A stretch of 64,000 nucleotides of DNA from contig NZ_CP046122.1 in the NCBI RefSeq assembly GCF_009707365.1, positions 1 to 64,000 of the forward strand, written 5' to 3'. The position numbers and the translations under genes are program-made. Source of the stretch: Microlunatus sp. Gsoil 973 (GTDB lineage Bacteria; Actinomycetota; Actinomycetes; Propionibacteriales; Propionibacteriaceae). How positions within the stretch are numbered: the first letter of the stretch is position 1; every line of letters starts with the position of its first letter. This document shows positions 21,052-29,607 of the stretch, one piece after another. Under the pieces are notes generated by a model that was not told the DNA's origin, did not search any database, and saw nothing but the letters and a program-made list of their open reading frames with translations.

Positions 21052-22533
21052 GTGACCGCAACCATGCTGCCGCCCCATGCCCGTTCAGCCGGGCAGAACC
21101 CGTTACAGGTCAAGAGCCAGCGGATCAAGCTCAGGCGTGGCCTGACGTTCTTGTTCATGACCCTGGTGCTGCCGGGATCGGCGCAGATGGCGGCCGGCAA
21201 CAAGCGCATCGGACGGTTCGCCCTGCGCAGTTGGGCGGTACTGATCGGCGCAATCGTTGCGGTCGGGGTGATGGCGCTGGTCTGGCGCGGCGGCTTCATC
21301 ACGCTGATGTCCAGCCAGGTGCCGCTGCGGATTCTGCAGGGCGTGTTGATGCTGGCCGGAATCTGCTGGGCCCTGCTGATGATCGATGCCTGGCGGATCA
21401 GTCGGCCACCTGAGCTTGCCCGCCGCCACCGGCTCGGCTTCGCCACGCTCAGCGGCGCCCTGGTATTCGTCGTCACCGGAGCGATGTTCGCCAGCGCGTC
21501 GATCGTCTCCGATCAACGCGACTTCATGGGCGCGGTCTTCTCCGGTGGCGGGGACAAGGTCGCCAAGGCCGGTCGGATCAACATCCTGTTGCTCGGCGGC
21601 GACGCCGGCAAGGACCGGGTCGGGCTGCGACCGGACAGCATCACGGTTGCCAGCGTCGATGTGGACTCCGGCCGTACGGTGTTGTTCAGCCTGCCGCGGA
21701 ACCTGGAGGACGCACCCTTCCCGGATTCCTCGCCGCTGCACAAAGTCTTCCCGAGGGGCTACGGCTGCGCCGACCACAGCTGCATGCTGAACGCCGTCTA
21801 CAGCTATGCCGAAGCACACCGGGCCCTGTATCCGGGCGTTCGGAACCCGGGTGCGCAGGCCACCAAGGAGGCGGTCGAGGGCGCCACCGGTCTCAAGATC
21901 AACTATTACGCCTTGATCGACCTCAAGGGCTTCCAGAAGTTGATCGATGCGGTCGGTGGGATCACGATCAAGGTCAACAAGCGGCTGCCGATCGGTGGTC
22001 AGGTGCCCGGGCAGCAGGTCAAGAACTACATCGAACCCGGGACCCAGCACATGGACGGCTACCACGCGCTGTGGTATGCCCGGTCCCGGCATGCCGATTC
22101 TGACTACGCGCGGATGGCCCGCCAGAAATGCGTGATGGACGCCATGCTCAACCAGCTCGATCCGGTGACCGTGTTGACCAAGTTCAACCGGATCGCCGCT
22201 GCCGGCAAGCAGATCGTCCAGACCGACGTGCCACCGTCGGAGATCAACCGGCTGATCAATCTGGCGGAGAAGGCGAAGCGCCGGCCGATCGCCAGTGTCG
22301 CGTTCGTCCCGCCGCTGATCTACCCGGGCAGCGCGGACTTCCAGCTGATCCACCAGACCGTACAGGCCTCGGTGACCAAGGCGACCGATGCCGGCGCCAA
22401 GCGGGCCAAGGCGGAGAAGAAGGCCAAGGAGCAGACCCCGACGTCGGGGGGCGCGGCAAAGTCGCCTGCTCCCAAGAAGGGGACCGGCGGCGCCGCGGAC
22501 CTGAACCAGGTGTGCACGGCGGGGTCGGCCTGA
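21052..22533 (+). CDS. LytR-CpsA-Psr (LCP) family protein with extra N-terminal membrane domain
   Basis: GTG 21052 begins MTATMLPPHARSAGQNPLQV; this start is chosen because of GAAAGG upstream and because the longer open frame to the left overlaps the divergent LCP gene. Four hydrophobic helices (residues about 27-150, for example LILGAIVAVGVMALVW-like segments) precede the catalytic domain: INILLLGGDAGKDRVGLRPD, RTVLFSLPRNLEDAPFP, YALIDLKGFQKLIDAVGGI, and YHALWYARSRHADSDYARM. A lysine-rich tail ends the 493-residue protein. It should attach a wall polysaccharide or teichoic-type polymer outside the membrane. The next gene, a GT2 glycosyltransferase, starts 31 bases downstream, pointing to one envelope-polymer operon. 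Confidence 0.85.
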   Translation: MTATMLPPHARSAGQNPLQVKSQRIKLRRGLTFLFMTLVLPGSAQMAAGNKRIGRFALRSWAVLIGAIVAVGVMALVWRGGFITLMSSQVPLRILQGVLMLAGICWALLMIDAWRISRPPELARRHRLGFATLSGALVFVVTGAMFASASIVSDQRDFMGAVFSGGGDKVAKAGRINILLLGGDAGKDRVGLRPDSITVASVDVDSGRTVLFSLPRNLEDAPFPDSSPLHKVFPRGYGCADHSCMLNAVYSYAEAHRALYPGVRNPGAQATKEAVEGATGLKINYYALIDLKGFQKLIDAVGGITIKVNKRLPIGGQVPGQQVKNYIEPGTQHMDGYHALWYARSRHADSDYARMARQKCVMDAMLNQLDPVTVLTKFNRIAAAGKQIVQTDVPPSEINRLINLAEKAKRRPIASVAFVPPLIYPGSADFQLIHQTVQASVTKATDAGAKRAKAEKKAKEQTPTSGGAAKSPAPKKGTGGAADLNQVCTAGSA

Positions 22534-22564
22534 CCCGAGCGTCGGGACCTGACAGGATGACCGG

Positions 22565-23560
22565 GTGATCTCCGCATACCCCGGCGTATCGGTCGTGATG
22601 CCGATCCTGAACGAGGAACGCCATCTGGCCGCGGCGGTCGGGCAGATCCTCGAACAGGACTATCCAGGGGACCTGCAGGTGATCATGGCGGTCGGTCCGA
22701 GCACCGACCGTACCCACCAGATCGCCGATGGATTGGCGGCCGCCGACGACCGGCTGCAGGTGGTCGACAATCCGACCGGCCGCACTCCGGCCGGGCTGAA
22801 TCTGGGCATCGCCGCTGCCAAATACGACATCGTCGCCCGGGTCGACGGCCACGGCGAGCTCACCGACGGCTACCTGAAACGGGCCGTCGAACTGCTCGAC
22901 GAAACCGGCGCCGCCAATGTCGGCGGGGTGATGGACGCCAAGGGCCGGACGCCGTTCGAGGAGGCGGTCGCCTATGCGTACACCTCCCGGCTGGGCCTGG
23001 GCGGCTCGAAATTCCACCTCGAGGAGTCGCCGGCCGGACCTGCCGACACCGTCTTCCTCGGCGTCTTCCGCAAACAGGCGCTGCTGGATGTCGGCTGCTT
23101 CGACGAGACGCTGCACCGGGCGCAGGACTGGGAACTGAACTACCGGCTGCGGCAGCGCGGCGAGCTCATCTGGTTCTCCCCGGAACTCAAGGTCACCTAC
23201 CGGCCGCGGTCCACGGTGCGTGCCCTGGCCGCCCAGTTCTACAACACCGGCAAATGGCGGCGCGAAGTCGTACGTCGGCACGCCGACACCGCGAACGCCC
23301 GCTACCTGGCCGCTCCGGTCGCGGTGATCGGCATCGGCGCCGGGAGTGCCGCTGGGCTGGCCGGGCTGATCACGAACAAGCTGATCTTGAAATCGGGCTG
23401 GCTGGCACCGCTGGGCTATCTGCTGGTGATCATCGCCGGGACGGCGACCGCGAAGGGACTGAGCCCGGAGGCCCGGACCCGCCTGCCGCTGGTGTTGATC
23501 ATCATGCACCTGGCCTGGGGGTTGGGTTTTCTGGTCGGCCTCGATCGCGATGCCGGCTAG
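22565..23560 (+). CDS. Family 2 glycosyltransferase, succinoglycan ExoA-like, membrane anchored
   Basis: The 331-residue intact protein starts at GTG 22565. It has the GT-A core: VSVVMPILNEERHLAAAVGQ, then VDGHGELTDGYLKRAVELLD (the D-x-D-like VDGHG), NVGGVMDAKGRTPFEEAVAY, and the acceptor-side motif RAQDWELNYRLRQRGELIW (the ED/QXXRW-type region). Two or three C-terminal hydrophobic helices (about residues 250-325) anchor it. ExoA-like enzymes add glucosyl residues to lipid-linked repeat units. With the LCP gene upstream it probably builds a surface polysaccharide. The stop is followed by the degenerate repeat region. Confidence 0.8.
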   Translation: MISAYPGVSVVMPILNEERHLAAAVGQILEQDYPGDLQVIMAVGPSTDRTHQIADGLAAADDRLQVVDNPTGRTPAGLNLGIAAAKYDIVARVDGHGELTDGYLKRAVELLDETGAANVGGVMDAKGRTPFEEAVAYAYTSRLGLGGSKFHLEESPAGPADTVFLGVFRKQALLDVGCFDETLHRAQDWELNYRLRQRGELIWFSPELKVTYRPRSTVRALAAQFYNTGKWRREVVRRHADTANARYLAAPVAVIGIGAGSAAGLAGLITNKLILKSGWLAPLGYLLVIIAGTATAKGLSPEARTRLPLVLIIMHLAWGLGFLVGLDRDAG

Positions 23561-23579
23561 CGACTGGACGATGCCGAGG

Positions 23580-24255
23580 CGTTGCCGTACGACCAGCCGA
23601 TCCGCATAGGCTGGTGCGGCGGCGTACGCGTCCGCGGCGCCGGCGACACGTCCGGTGAGTAACGCGGGCAGTCGTATACCTGCTCGCCGATCTCGTCGAC
23701 CAACGTTGCCGCACCCCTTGTTCGACGCCGCGACCTTTGGTCGGGTTCGCACCGCCTGCATTGGGTGCGCGGCCGACCAACTGGTGCGTGATCGAGGAAC
23801 CGGTGCGGCGGCGTACGCGTCAGGTTTCGGCGGCGCATTGGGCCGAGTAGTGCTGGGCGGCGCGGGCGTGCTGGCCGATCTTGTCGTGGAGGGTTGCCGC
23901 ACCGTTTGTTCGACGCCGCGACCTTTGTTCGGGTTCGCACCGCCTGCATTGGGTGCGCGGCCGACCAACTGGTGCGTGATCGAGGAACTGGTGCGTGATC
24001 GAGAAACTGGTGCGCGAACGAGGAACTGGTGCGGCGGCGTACGCGTCAGGTTTCGGCGGCGCATTGGGCCGAGTAGTGCTGGGCGGCGCGGGGGTGCTGG
24101 CCGATCTTGTCGTGGAGGGTTGCCGCACCGTTTGTTCGGCGCCGCGACCTTTGTTCGGGTTCGCACCGCCTGCAGTGGGTGCGCGGCCGACCAACTGGTG
24201 CGCGGACGAGGAACTGGTGCGGCGCCGAGGAACTGGTGCGGCGGCGTACGCGTCA
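23580..24255. repeat. Degenerate long-repeat array beside gntR
   Basis: No gene is seen from 23561 to 24252. Two full units begin with GTTGCCGCAC at 23705 and 23893 and are 188 and 226 bases long; a third begins at 24119 and runs into the 3' end of gntR at about 24255. A more diverged partial copy occupies about 23580-23704. The 38-base length difference equals two extra copies of a 19-base internal repeat. Part of each unit (about 80 bases after GCGGCGTACGCGTC) aligns with the end of the gntR coding sequence. The open frames across the array on both strands are repeat-driven and not convincing genes. Confidence 0.85.
23970..24026. repeat. Three tandem 19-base repeats inside the second long unit
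   Basis: Units at 23970-23988, 23989-24007 and 24008-24026, consensus TGGTGCGTGATCGAGGAAC with one to three changes. The first long unit has one copy and the third has two, so the copy number varies between units (1, 3, 2), consistent with slippage. Confidence 0.85.
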
Positions 24256-25005
24256 CGGTGTCAGCGACACGTCGAGCGAGTAGTGCGAGGCGCGGTAGAC
24301 GTGTCGGCCGATCTCGATCAGTCGTCCGGTGTCGTCGTAGACGACGCGTAGGGCGGTCAAGCAGGCGGCCGGGCGGCGTTCGGTCAGCAGCTTGGCCTCC
24401 TCGGCGGTCATCAGCCGGGCACTGACGGTCTGGTGCGCCACCCGCAGGTGGAGGCCCCTGGCCCGCAGCAGCGCGTACAGCGGAGTCTTGGCAAGATCAT
24501 CTTCAGTCAGGTCGAGCCAGGCGGGCAGGTGGTTGACCAGGATCGCCAGCGGCAGCCCGTCGGCCAGCCGGAGCCGCTTGGTCGTGATGAACTCAGCCGT
24601 CTCATCGATGTCGGCACCGCAGGCCAGTACTTCGTCACCCGGCGGCCCGATCCCGTACGACAACAGCCGGGTCTGCGGATGGCGCCCGGACGCGACCAGG
24701 TCGTCGTACAGGCTGGACAGCCTCGTCTCGCGGCTGATCTGTGCGCTGAGCACCTGGGTACCGACGCCGCGCTTGCGCACCACCAGGCCCTTGCGGGCCA
24801 GCTCGCCGATCGCCTGCCGGGCGGTGGGCCGCGCCAGGCCGAGCCGGCTGGTCAGCGACAGTTCGTTCTCGAGCCGATCGCCGGGCACCAGTTCACCCGA
24901 CGCGATCGCGGCCTCGATGGCCTGCGCCAGTTGGTGATAGAGGGGAACCGGACTGGCCCGGTCCAGCACGATGTCCAACTGCTTGGGCGCGGTCGGATCG
25001 GACAT
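24253..25005 (-). CDS. GntR family regulator with UTRA domain (HutC type), likely regulator of the iol operon
   Basis: A 250-residue intact protein starts at ATG 25005. The N-terminal winged helix is clear: PLYHQLAQAIEAAIASGELV, then SRLGLARPTARQAIGELARK and GLVVRKRGVGTQV. The UTRA effector domain follows (residues about 95-245), with EFITTKRLRLADGLPLAI and the final strand RHVYRASHYSLDVSL. It is divergent from iolC and the only regulator beside the inositol operon, so it probably represses iol genes and releases DNA on binding an inositol-derived ligand. TTGTCC and TAGGCT (16-base spacing) lie six bases before the ATG, and the operator palindrome covers this -35, implying autoregulation. Its 3' end is echoed in the neighbouring repeat array. 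Confidence 0.85.
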   Translation of the reverse strand: MSDPTAPKQLDIVLDRASPVPLYHQLAQAIEAAIASGELVPGDRLENELSLTSRLGLARPTARQAIGELARKGLVVRKRGVGTQVLSAQISRETRLSSLYDDLVASGRHPQTRLLSYGIGPPGDEVLACGADIDETAEFITTKRLRLADGLPLAILVNHLPAWLDLTEDDLAKTPLYALLRARGLHLRVAHQTVSARLMTAEEAKLLTERRPAACLTALRVVYDDTGRLIEIGRHVYRASHYSLDVSLTP

Positions 25006-25011
25006 GGCGGC

Positions 25012-25040
25012 AGCCTAGTATGACTATTTGTCTGGACAAA
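25012..25040 (-). promoter_or_regulatory. gntR promoter overlapping a HutC-type operator
   Basis: The palindrome TTTGTC-TG-GACAAA (25027-25040) matches the TTGTC-N2-GACAA pattern of HutC-subfamily sites. On the minus strand TTGTCC serves as -35 and TAGGCT (25012-25017) as -10, spaced by 16, with the ATG six bases on. For iolC on the plus strand, TTGACC (25044-25049) and a weak TTGGCT (25068-25073) lie just beyond the palindrome. Confidence 0.6.
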
Positions 25041-25080
25041 GACTTGACCACGCCGCCCTGCGGCTGCTTGGCTTGGCCGC

Positions 25081-26025
25081 ATGGCGGGCGTGCACCACGA
25101 GATCCTGACTTTCGGCCGGAGCGGGGTGGACATCTACCCCGAACAGATCGGAGTCGGTCTGGAGGACGTGACGTCCTTCGGCAAGTATCTGGGCGGCACC
25201 ACCGCCAACGTAGCGGTCGCCGCCGCCCGGCTGGGGCGGGCAGCGGCGATCATCACCGGGGTCGGTGACGACCCGTTCGGCCGCTATGTCCGCCGACAGC
25301 TCACCGAACTCGGCGTCGACGATCGGCACGTCGTCGTCAACCGCGAGTACGCCACCCCGGTCACCTTCTGCGAGATCTTCCCGCCGGACAATTTCCCGCT
25401 GTACTTCTATCGCAAGCCGTCCGCCCCGGACCTGCAGGTACGCCCGTCCGACATCGACTTCGACGCGGTTCGCGGCGCCGACCTGATGTGGCTGTCGGTC
25501 ACCGGGCTCAGTGAGAGCCCCAGCAGGGAGTCGCATTTCGCTGTCCTGGAGGCTCGGGCCAAGAAGCGCTTCACAGTGATCGACCTGGACTACCGACCGA
25601 TGTTCTGGGACACGGCGGAGGCGGCGCGGGAACAGATCGCCAAGGTGCTGCCGCAGGTCACGGTCGCGGTGGGCAACCGCGAGGAGTGCGAGGTCGCAAC
25701 CGGCGAATCGGACCCGGAGCGAGCGGCCGAGGCGCTGCTGGACGCCGGCGTCGAGATCGCCGTGGTCAAACAGGGACCGAAGGGAGTGCTCGGCAGGACA
25801 AGCAACGAGCGGGTGGTTTCGCCGCCGATCATGATCAATCCGCTGAACGGCCTGGGCGCCGGCGACGGCTTCGGGGGATCACTGGCCCACGGTCTCCTTG
25901 CCGGCTGGCCCTTGGAGAAGGTGCTGCACCGGGCCAACGCGGCGGGCGCCATCGTCGCATCGCGACTGGAGTGCTCGACCGCGATGCCGACCAGTGACGA
26001 GATCGACGAGTTGTTGCGGGCATGA
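25081..26025 (+). CDS. iolC: 5-dehydro-2-deoxygluconokinase
   Basis: This PfkB-type kinase of 314 residues phosphorylates 5-dehydro-2-deoxy-D-gluconate in myo-inositol breakdown. The fold is marked by FGRSGVDIYPEQIGVGLEDV, the glycine-rich GGTTANVAVAAARLGRAA, and the second PfkB signature NGLGAGDGFGGSLAHGLLAG, whose GAGD aspartate is the catalytic base. VTFCEIFPPDNFPLYFYRKP is typical of IolC rather than of ribokinase. It is the first gene of the operon and overlaps the next by four bases (ATGA). The ATG at 25081 sits about seven bases after a weak -10, so the transcript may be leaderless. Confidence 0.9.
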   Translation: MAGVHHEILTFGRSGVDIYPEQIGVGLEDVTSFGKYLGGTTANVAVAAARLGRAAAIITGVGDDPFGRYVRRQLTELGVDDRHVVVNREYATPVTFCEIFPPDNFPLYFYRKPSAPDLQVRPSDIDFDAVRGADLMWLSVTGLSESPSRESHFAVLEARAKKRFTVIDLDYRPMFWDTAEAAREQIAKVLPQVTVAVGNREECEVATGESDPERAAEALLDAGVEIAVVKQGPKGVLGRTSNERVVSPPIMINPLNGLGAGDGFGGSLAHGLLAGWPLEKVLHRANAAGAIVASRLECSTAMPTSDEIDELLRA

Positions 26026-26888
26026 TCACCATCGACGAGCTGACCACCGTCCGGGTGGAGGATCCGGCACGCATCGGGCGGCTGCTGGCAGAGCGCACGG
26101 CGCCCCGCATGCCGGCCGACGGCCGGCTGATGATGATCGCCTGCGATCATCCAGCACGCGGTTCGTTGTCGGCCGCCGGACGCCCGATGGCGATGGCCGA
26201 CCGGCGCGACCTGCTCGCCCGGCTGGTCATCGCGCTGTCCCGGCCGGGCGTCGACGGGCTGCTGGGCACCGCCGACATCATCGAGGACCTGCTGCTGCTC
26301 GGCGCCCTGGACGACAAGATCGTCTTCGGTTCGCTGAACCGCGGCGGACTGGCCGGGACCGGCTTCGAAGCCGATGACCGGATGACCGCCTACGACGTTG
26401 TGGGGACGACCGGCGCCGGACTGCAGGGCGCCAAGATGTTGCTGCGGATCGTGCTGGACGACCCGGCGACCGCCGACACGCTGCAGACCTGCGGTCGGGC
26501 TGTGACCGAACTCAACCGCGCCGGACGGATCGCATTGGTGGAGCCGTTCCTGGCGCGGCACGCCGGTGGACGGATCGTCAACGACCTGACACCTGAGGCG
26601 GTGATCACGTCGATCGCGATCGCCCAGGGCCTCGGTGCGTCGAGCGCGTACACCTGGCTGAAGATTCCGGTCACCGAGCGGATGGAGGAGGTCGCCGCGG
26701 CGACCACGCTGCCGACCCTGCTGCTCGGCGGGGATCCGGTCGGAGAACCCGAGGACACCTACGCCCAATGGGAATCGGCACTGAAGCTGCCACCGGTCCG
26801 CGGCCTGATGGTCGGCAGGAGCCTGCTCTATCCGTCCGACGACGATGTCGCGGTCGCGGTCGACACCGCGGCGGGGATGGTGCACTGA
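26022..26888 (+). CDS. Cgl0159-type (beta/alpha)8 aldolase, probable iolJ functional equivalent
   Basis: This 288-residue protein has a class I aldolase-like barrel: MMIACDHPARGSL near the start, LLGTADIIEDLLLLGALDDK, and TWLKIPVTERMEEVA, whose lysine could form the Schiff base, then LLLGGDPVGEPEDTYAQWES and GLMVGRSLLYP at the phosphate-binding end. Proteins of this type sit in the iol clusters of Corynebacterium and other actinobacteria (Cgl0159 family), where they probably split 6-phospho-5-dehydro-2-deoxygluconate to dihydroxyacetone phosphate and malonate semialdehyde. No classical iolJ is seen in the window. It overlaps iolC by four bases and iolB by one. Confidence 0.75.
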   Translation: MITIDELTTVRVEDPARIGRLLAERTAPRMPADGRLMMIACDHPARGSLSAAGRPMAMADRRDLLARLVIALSRPGVDGLLGTADIIEDLLLLGALDDKIVFGSLNRGGLAGTGFEADDRMTAYDVVGTTGAGLQGAKMLLRIVLDDPATADTLQTCGRAVTELNRAGRIALVEPFLARHAGGRIVNDLTPEAVITSIAIAQGLGASSAYTWLKIPVTERMEEVAAATTLPTLLLGGDPVGEPEDTYAQWESALKLPPVRGLMVGRSLLYPSDDDVAVAVDTAAGMVH

Positions 26889-27673
26889 TGCGCTACACGA
26901 GTCTCCGGATCGAGAACCTGCCGGCCGGTCGACACCAGGAGCTGCACACCGGCGACGAGGAAATCATCCTGCTGCCGCTGGCCGGGTCGGTAGCGGTGAC
27001 CTGTGACGACCGCACACACCGGCTCGCGGGCAGGTCCTCGGTGTTCGAGGGGCCGAGCGACTTCTGCTATCTGCCGATCGGCCGGACGGTGACCGTGCGG
27101 TCCGAACAGGGCGTCCGCTTCGCGCTGTGCGGCGCGAAGACCGATCGCGAGCTGCCGTTTCGGTACGGCGCCGCCGAGGACGTGCCGATCGAGCTGCGTG
27201 GTGCCGGGCAGTCCAGCCGGTCGGTACGCAACTTCGGCACCGTGGGATCGTTCGAGACCGCGAAGTTGATCGCCTGCGAGGTGATCACCCCGGACGGCAA
27301 CTGGTCGTCCTATCCGGCACACAAACATGATCGGGCCGGTGCCACGGAGTCGGAGCTGGAGGAGCTCTACTACTTCGAGATCGCATCTGGGCCGGACGGT
27401 CAGGCCGGCTTCGGCTACATGCAGACCACCGCCTCGGACGACCGGCCGATCAACCTGTTGGAGGAGGTTCGGCACGGCTCGATCGTCGAGGTGCCGTACG
27501 GCTGGCACGGCCCCTGTGTCGCAGCACCGGGATTCGACATGTACTACCTGAACGCCATGGCCGGGCCGGGCGACGAGCGGGCCTGGTTGATCACCGACCA
27601 CCCGGGCCACGCGTTCGTCCGGGCATCCTGGGAGGGACAGCGGATCGATCCGCGACTGGAGAGGAGACGATGA
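26888..27673 (+). CDS. iolB: 5-deoxy-glucuronate isomerase
   Basis: A bicupin of 261 residues converts 5-deoxy-D-glucuronate to 5-dehydro-2-deoxygluconate. The metal site is visible in YPAHKHDR, ELEELYYFEI and VPYGWHGPC, supplying the histidine and glutamate ligands. FGYMQTTASDDRPINL and DMYYLNAMAGP are typical IolB blocks. The start shares one base with the preceding stop (TGATG) and the end overlaps iolD as ATGA, so the genes are translationally coupled. Confidence 0.92.
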   Translation: MRYTSLRIENLPAGRHQELHTGDEEIILLPLAGSVAVTCDDRTHRLAGRSSVFEGPSDFCYLPIGRTVTVRSEQGVRFALCGAKTDRELPFRYGAAEDVPIELRGAGQSSRSVRNFGTVGSFETAKLIACEVITPDGNWSSYPAHKHDRAGATESELEELYYFEIASGPDGQAGFGYMQTTASDDRPINLLEEVRHGSIVEVPYGWHGPCVAAPGFDMYYLNAMAGPGDERAWLITDHPGHAFVRASWEGQRIDPRLERRR

Positions 27674-29607
27674 TGTCGGAACGGGCCGAATCCGAAAGTT
27701 CGGAAACGATCAAGCTGACGGTGGCCCAGGCGACCATCAGGTTCCTGGCCAACCAGTGGACCGAGCGGGACGGTGCACAGCAGCGGCTCTTCGCCGGCAC
27801 CCTGGGCATCTTCGGCCACGGCAACGTCGCCGGGCTCGGCCAGGCACTGCTCCAGGCGGAGACCGACGAACCCGGCAGCATGCCGTACATCCTGTCCCGC
27901 AACGAACAGGGCGCAGTGCACACCGCCGTGGCGTTCGCCCGGGCCAAGAACCGGACCCAGACCTATGCCGTCACGACCAGCATCGGGCCCGGCGCAACGA
28001 ACATGATCACCGGTGCCGCGCTGGCGACGATCAACCGGATCCCGGTGCTTCTGCTGCCGGCCGACGGGTTCGCTGCCCGGCATGCCTCACCGTTGCTGCA
28101 GGAACTCGAACGTCCCGACGCGGGCGACATCTCGGTCAACGACGCCTTCCGACCGGTGTCCCGCTACTTCGACCGCGTCTCCCGGCCGGAACAACTGCCC
28201 GCCGCCCTGCTCGGCGCGATGCGGGTGCTCACCGATGTCGCGGAGACCGGCGCCGTCACCGTCTGCTTCCCGCAGGACGTCCAGGCCGAGGCGTACGACT
28301 GGCCGCGTGCCCTCTTCACCAAGCGGGTCTGGCATCTGGGTCGCCCTCAGCCCGAGCCGGGGCTGCTGAACCGGGCGGCATCCATGATCAGCGCAGCCCG
28401 GCGGCCGGTGATCATCGCCGGCGGCGGCGTGCACTACAGCCAGGCGGAGGAGACGCTCCGATCCTTCGTCGAACAGACCGGCATCCCGGTCGGACTCAGT
28501 CAGGCAGGCAAGGGTGCGCTGCTCGATGATCATGCCCAGTGCCTCGGCGCGGTCGGCTCCACTGGCACAACCGCCGCCAACGCCATCGCCCGCGATGCCG
28601 ACCTGGTGATCGGCATCGGCACCCGCTACTCCGACTTCACCACCGCAAGCAGGTCGGCCTTCCAGGACCCGGGTGTGCGCTTCATCAACATCAACGTCGC
28701 CGGCCTGGATTCGATCAAGGAAGCCGGCCTGCCGTTGCTCGCCGACGCCCGGGACACCCTGACCGCGCTGGCCGGGCTGGTCGGCGACTACCACGTCACG
28801 CAGGAGTACGCCGCAACGATCGGCCGACTGAAGACCGAATGGGACCGGATCGTCGACGACGCCTACCATCCCGCCACACCGACCGCCGGCCTGCTCAGCC
28901 AGAACGAGGTGATCGGAATGGTCAACGAGCACTCCGATCCTCGCGACGTGCTGGTCTGCGCTGCCGGATCGATGCCTGGCGACCTGCACAAGATGTGGCG
29001 CACCCGGGACAAGGGCGGCTACCACGTCGAGTACGGCTACTCCTGCATGGGCTACGAGATCGCCGGCGGGCTCGGCGTCCGATTGGCCGACCCCACTCGG
29101 GACGTCTTCGTGATGGTCGGCGACGGGTCCTACCTGATGTTGGCCAGCGAACTGGTCACCGCGATCCAGGAGGGTGTCAAGATCATCGCCGTGCTGGTGC
29201 AGAACCACGGCTTCGCCTCGATCGGTTCACTCAGCGAGTCACTGGGATCGCAGCGTTTCGGCACCCGCTACCGGCGCCGTACCGGATCCGGGCGACTGGA
29301 CGGTGACTTCCTGCCGGTCGACCTTGCCGCCAACGCGGCCAGCCTGGGGGCTGAGGTGATCAGGACGAACACCGCCGCGGAGTTCGTCACCGCGATCGAG
29401 GTGGCCAAGACCGCCGACCACAGCATCGTCATCCACGCCGAGACCGACCCCTTCATCGACGCACCCGATTCCCAGTCCTGGTGGGACGTACCGGTGAGCC
29501 AGGTCTCGACCCTGGACAGCACGCAGCAGGCCTACCAGGCCTACCAGGATCACAAGAAGGCACAGCGGATCTACCTGGATCCGCACGAGGCGAAGGATGT
29601 GAATTGA
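27670..29607 (+). CDS. iolD: 3D-(3,5/4)-trihydroxycyclohexane-1,2-dione acylhydrolase
   Basis: This thiamine-diphosphate enzyme of 645 residues opens the inositol-derived ring to 5-deoxy-glucuronate. The N-terminal pyrimidine-binding domain contains SRNEQGAVHTAVAFARAKNR with the activating glutamate; the central Rossmann-like domain has AGGGVHYSQAEETL; the C-terminal domain has GDGSYLMLASELVTA through VLVQNHGFASIGSL, the GDG...N metal/cofactor motif. ATG 27670 overlaps the iolB stop; ATG 27673 is an alternative three bases on. Length agrees with known IolD. The stop overlaps the TTG start of iolE. Confidence 0.93.
   Translation: MMSERAESESSETIKLTVAQATIRFLANQWTERDGAQQRLFAGTLGIFGHGNVAGLGQALLQAETDEPGSMPYILSRNEQGAVHTAVAFARAKNRTQTYAVTTSIGPGATNMITGAALATINRIPVLLLPADGFAARHASPLLQELERPDAGDISVNDAFRPVSRYFDRVSRPEQLPAALLGAMRVLTDVAETGAVTVCFPQDVQAEAYDWPRALFTKRVWHLGRPQPEPGLLNRAASMISAARRPVIIAGGGVHYSQAEETLRSFVEQTGIPVGLSQAGKGALLDDHAQCLGAVGSTGTTAANAIARDADLVIGIGTRYSDFTTASRSAFQDPGVRFININVAGLDSIKEAGLPLLADARDTLTALAGLVGDYHVTQEYAATIGRLKTEWDRIVDDAYHPATPTAGLLSQNEVIGMVNEHSDPRDVLVCAAGSMPGDLHKMWRTRDKGGYHVEYGYSCMGYEIAGGLGVRLADPTRDVFVMVGDGSYLMLASELVTAIQEGVKIIAVLVQNHGFASIGSLSESLGSQRFGTRYRRRTGSGRLDGDFLPVDLAANAASLGAEVIRTNTAAEFVTAIEVAKTADHSIVIHAETDPFIDAPDSQSWWDVPVSQVSTLDSTQQAYQAYQDHKKAQRIYLDPHEAKDVN

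Noticed and set aside
23580-24255. CRISPR array
   Set aside because: Units are 188-226 bases long, nearly identical through the whole unit, with no unique spacers and no cas genes.
22256-24256. A 666-residue open frame on the minus strand across the GT2 gene and repeats
   Set aside because: It is the shadow of the glycosyltransferase joined to repeat-driven open frame; composition is Arg/Pro/His-rich with no fold.
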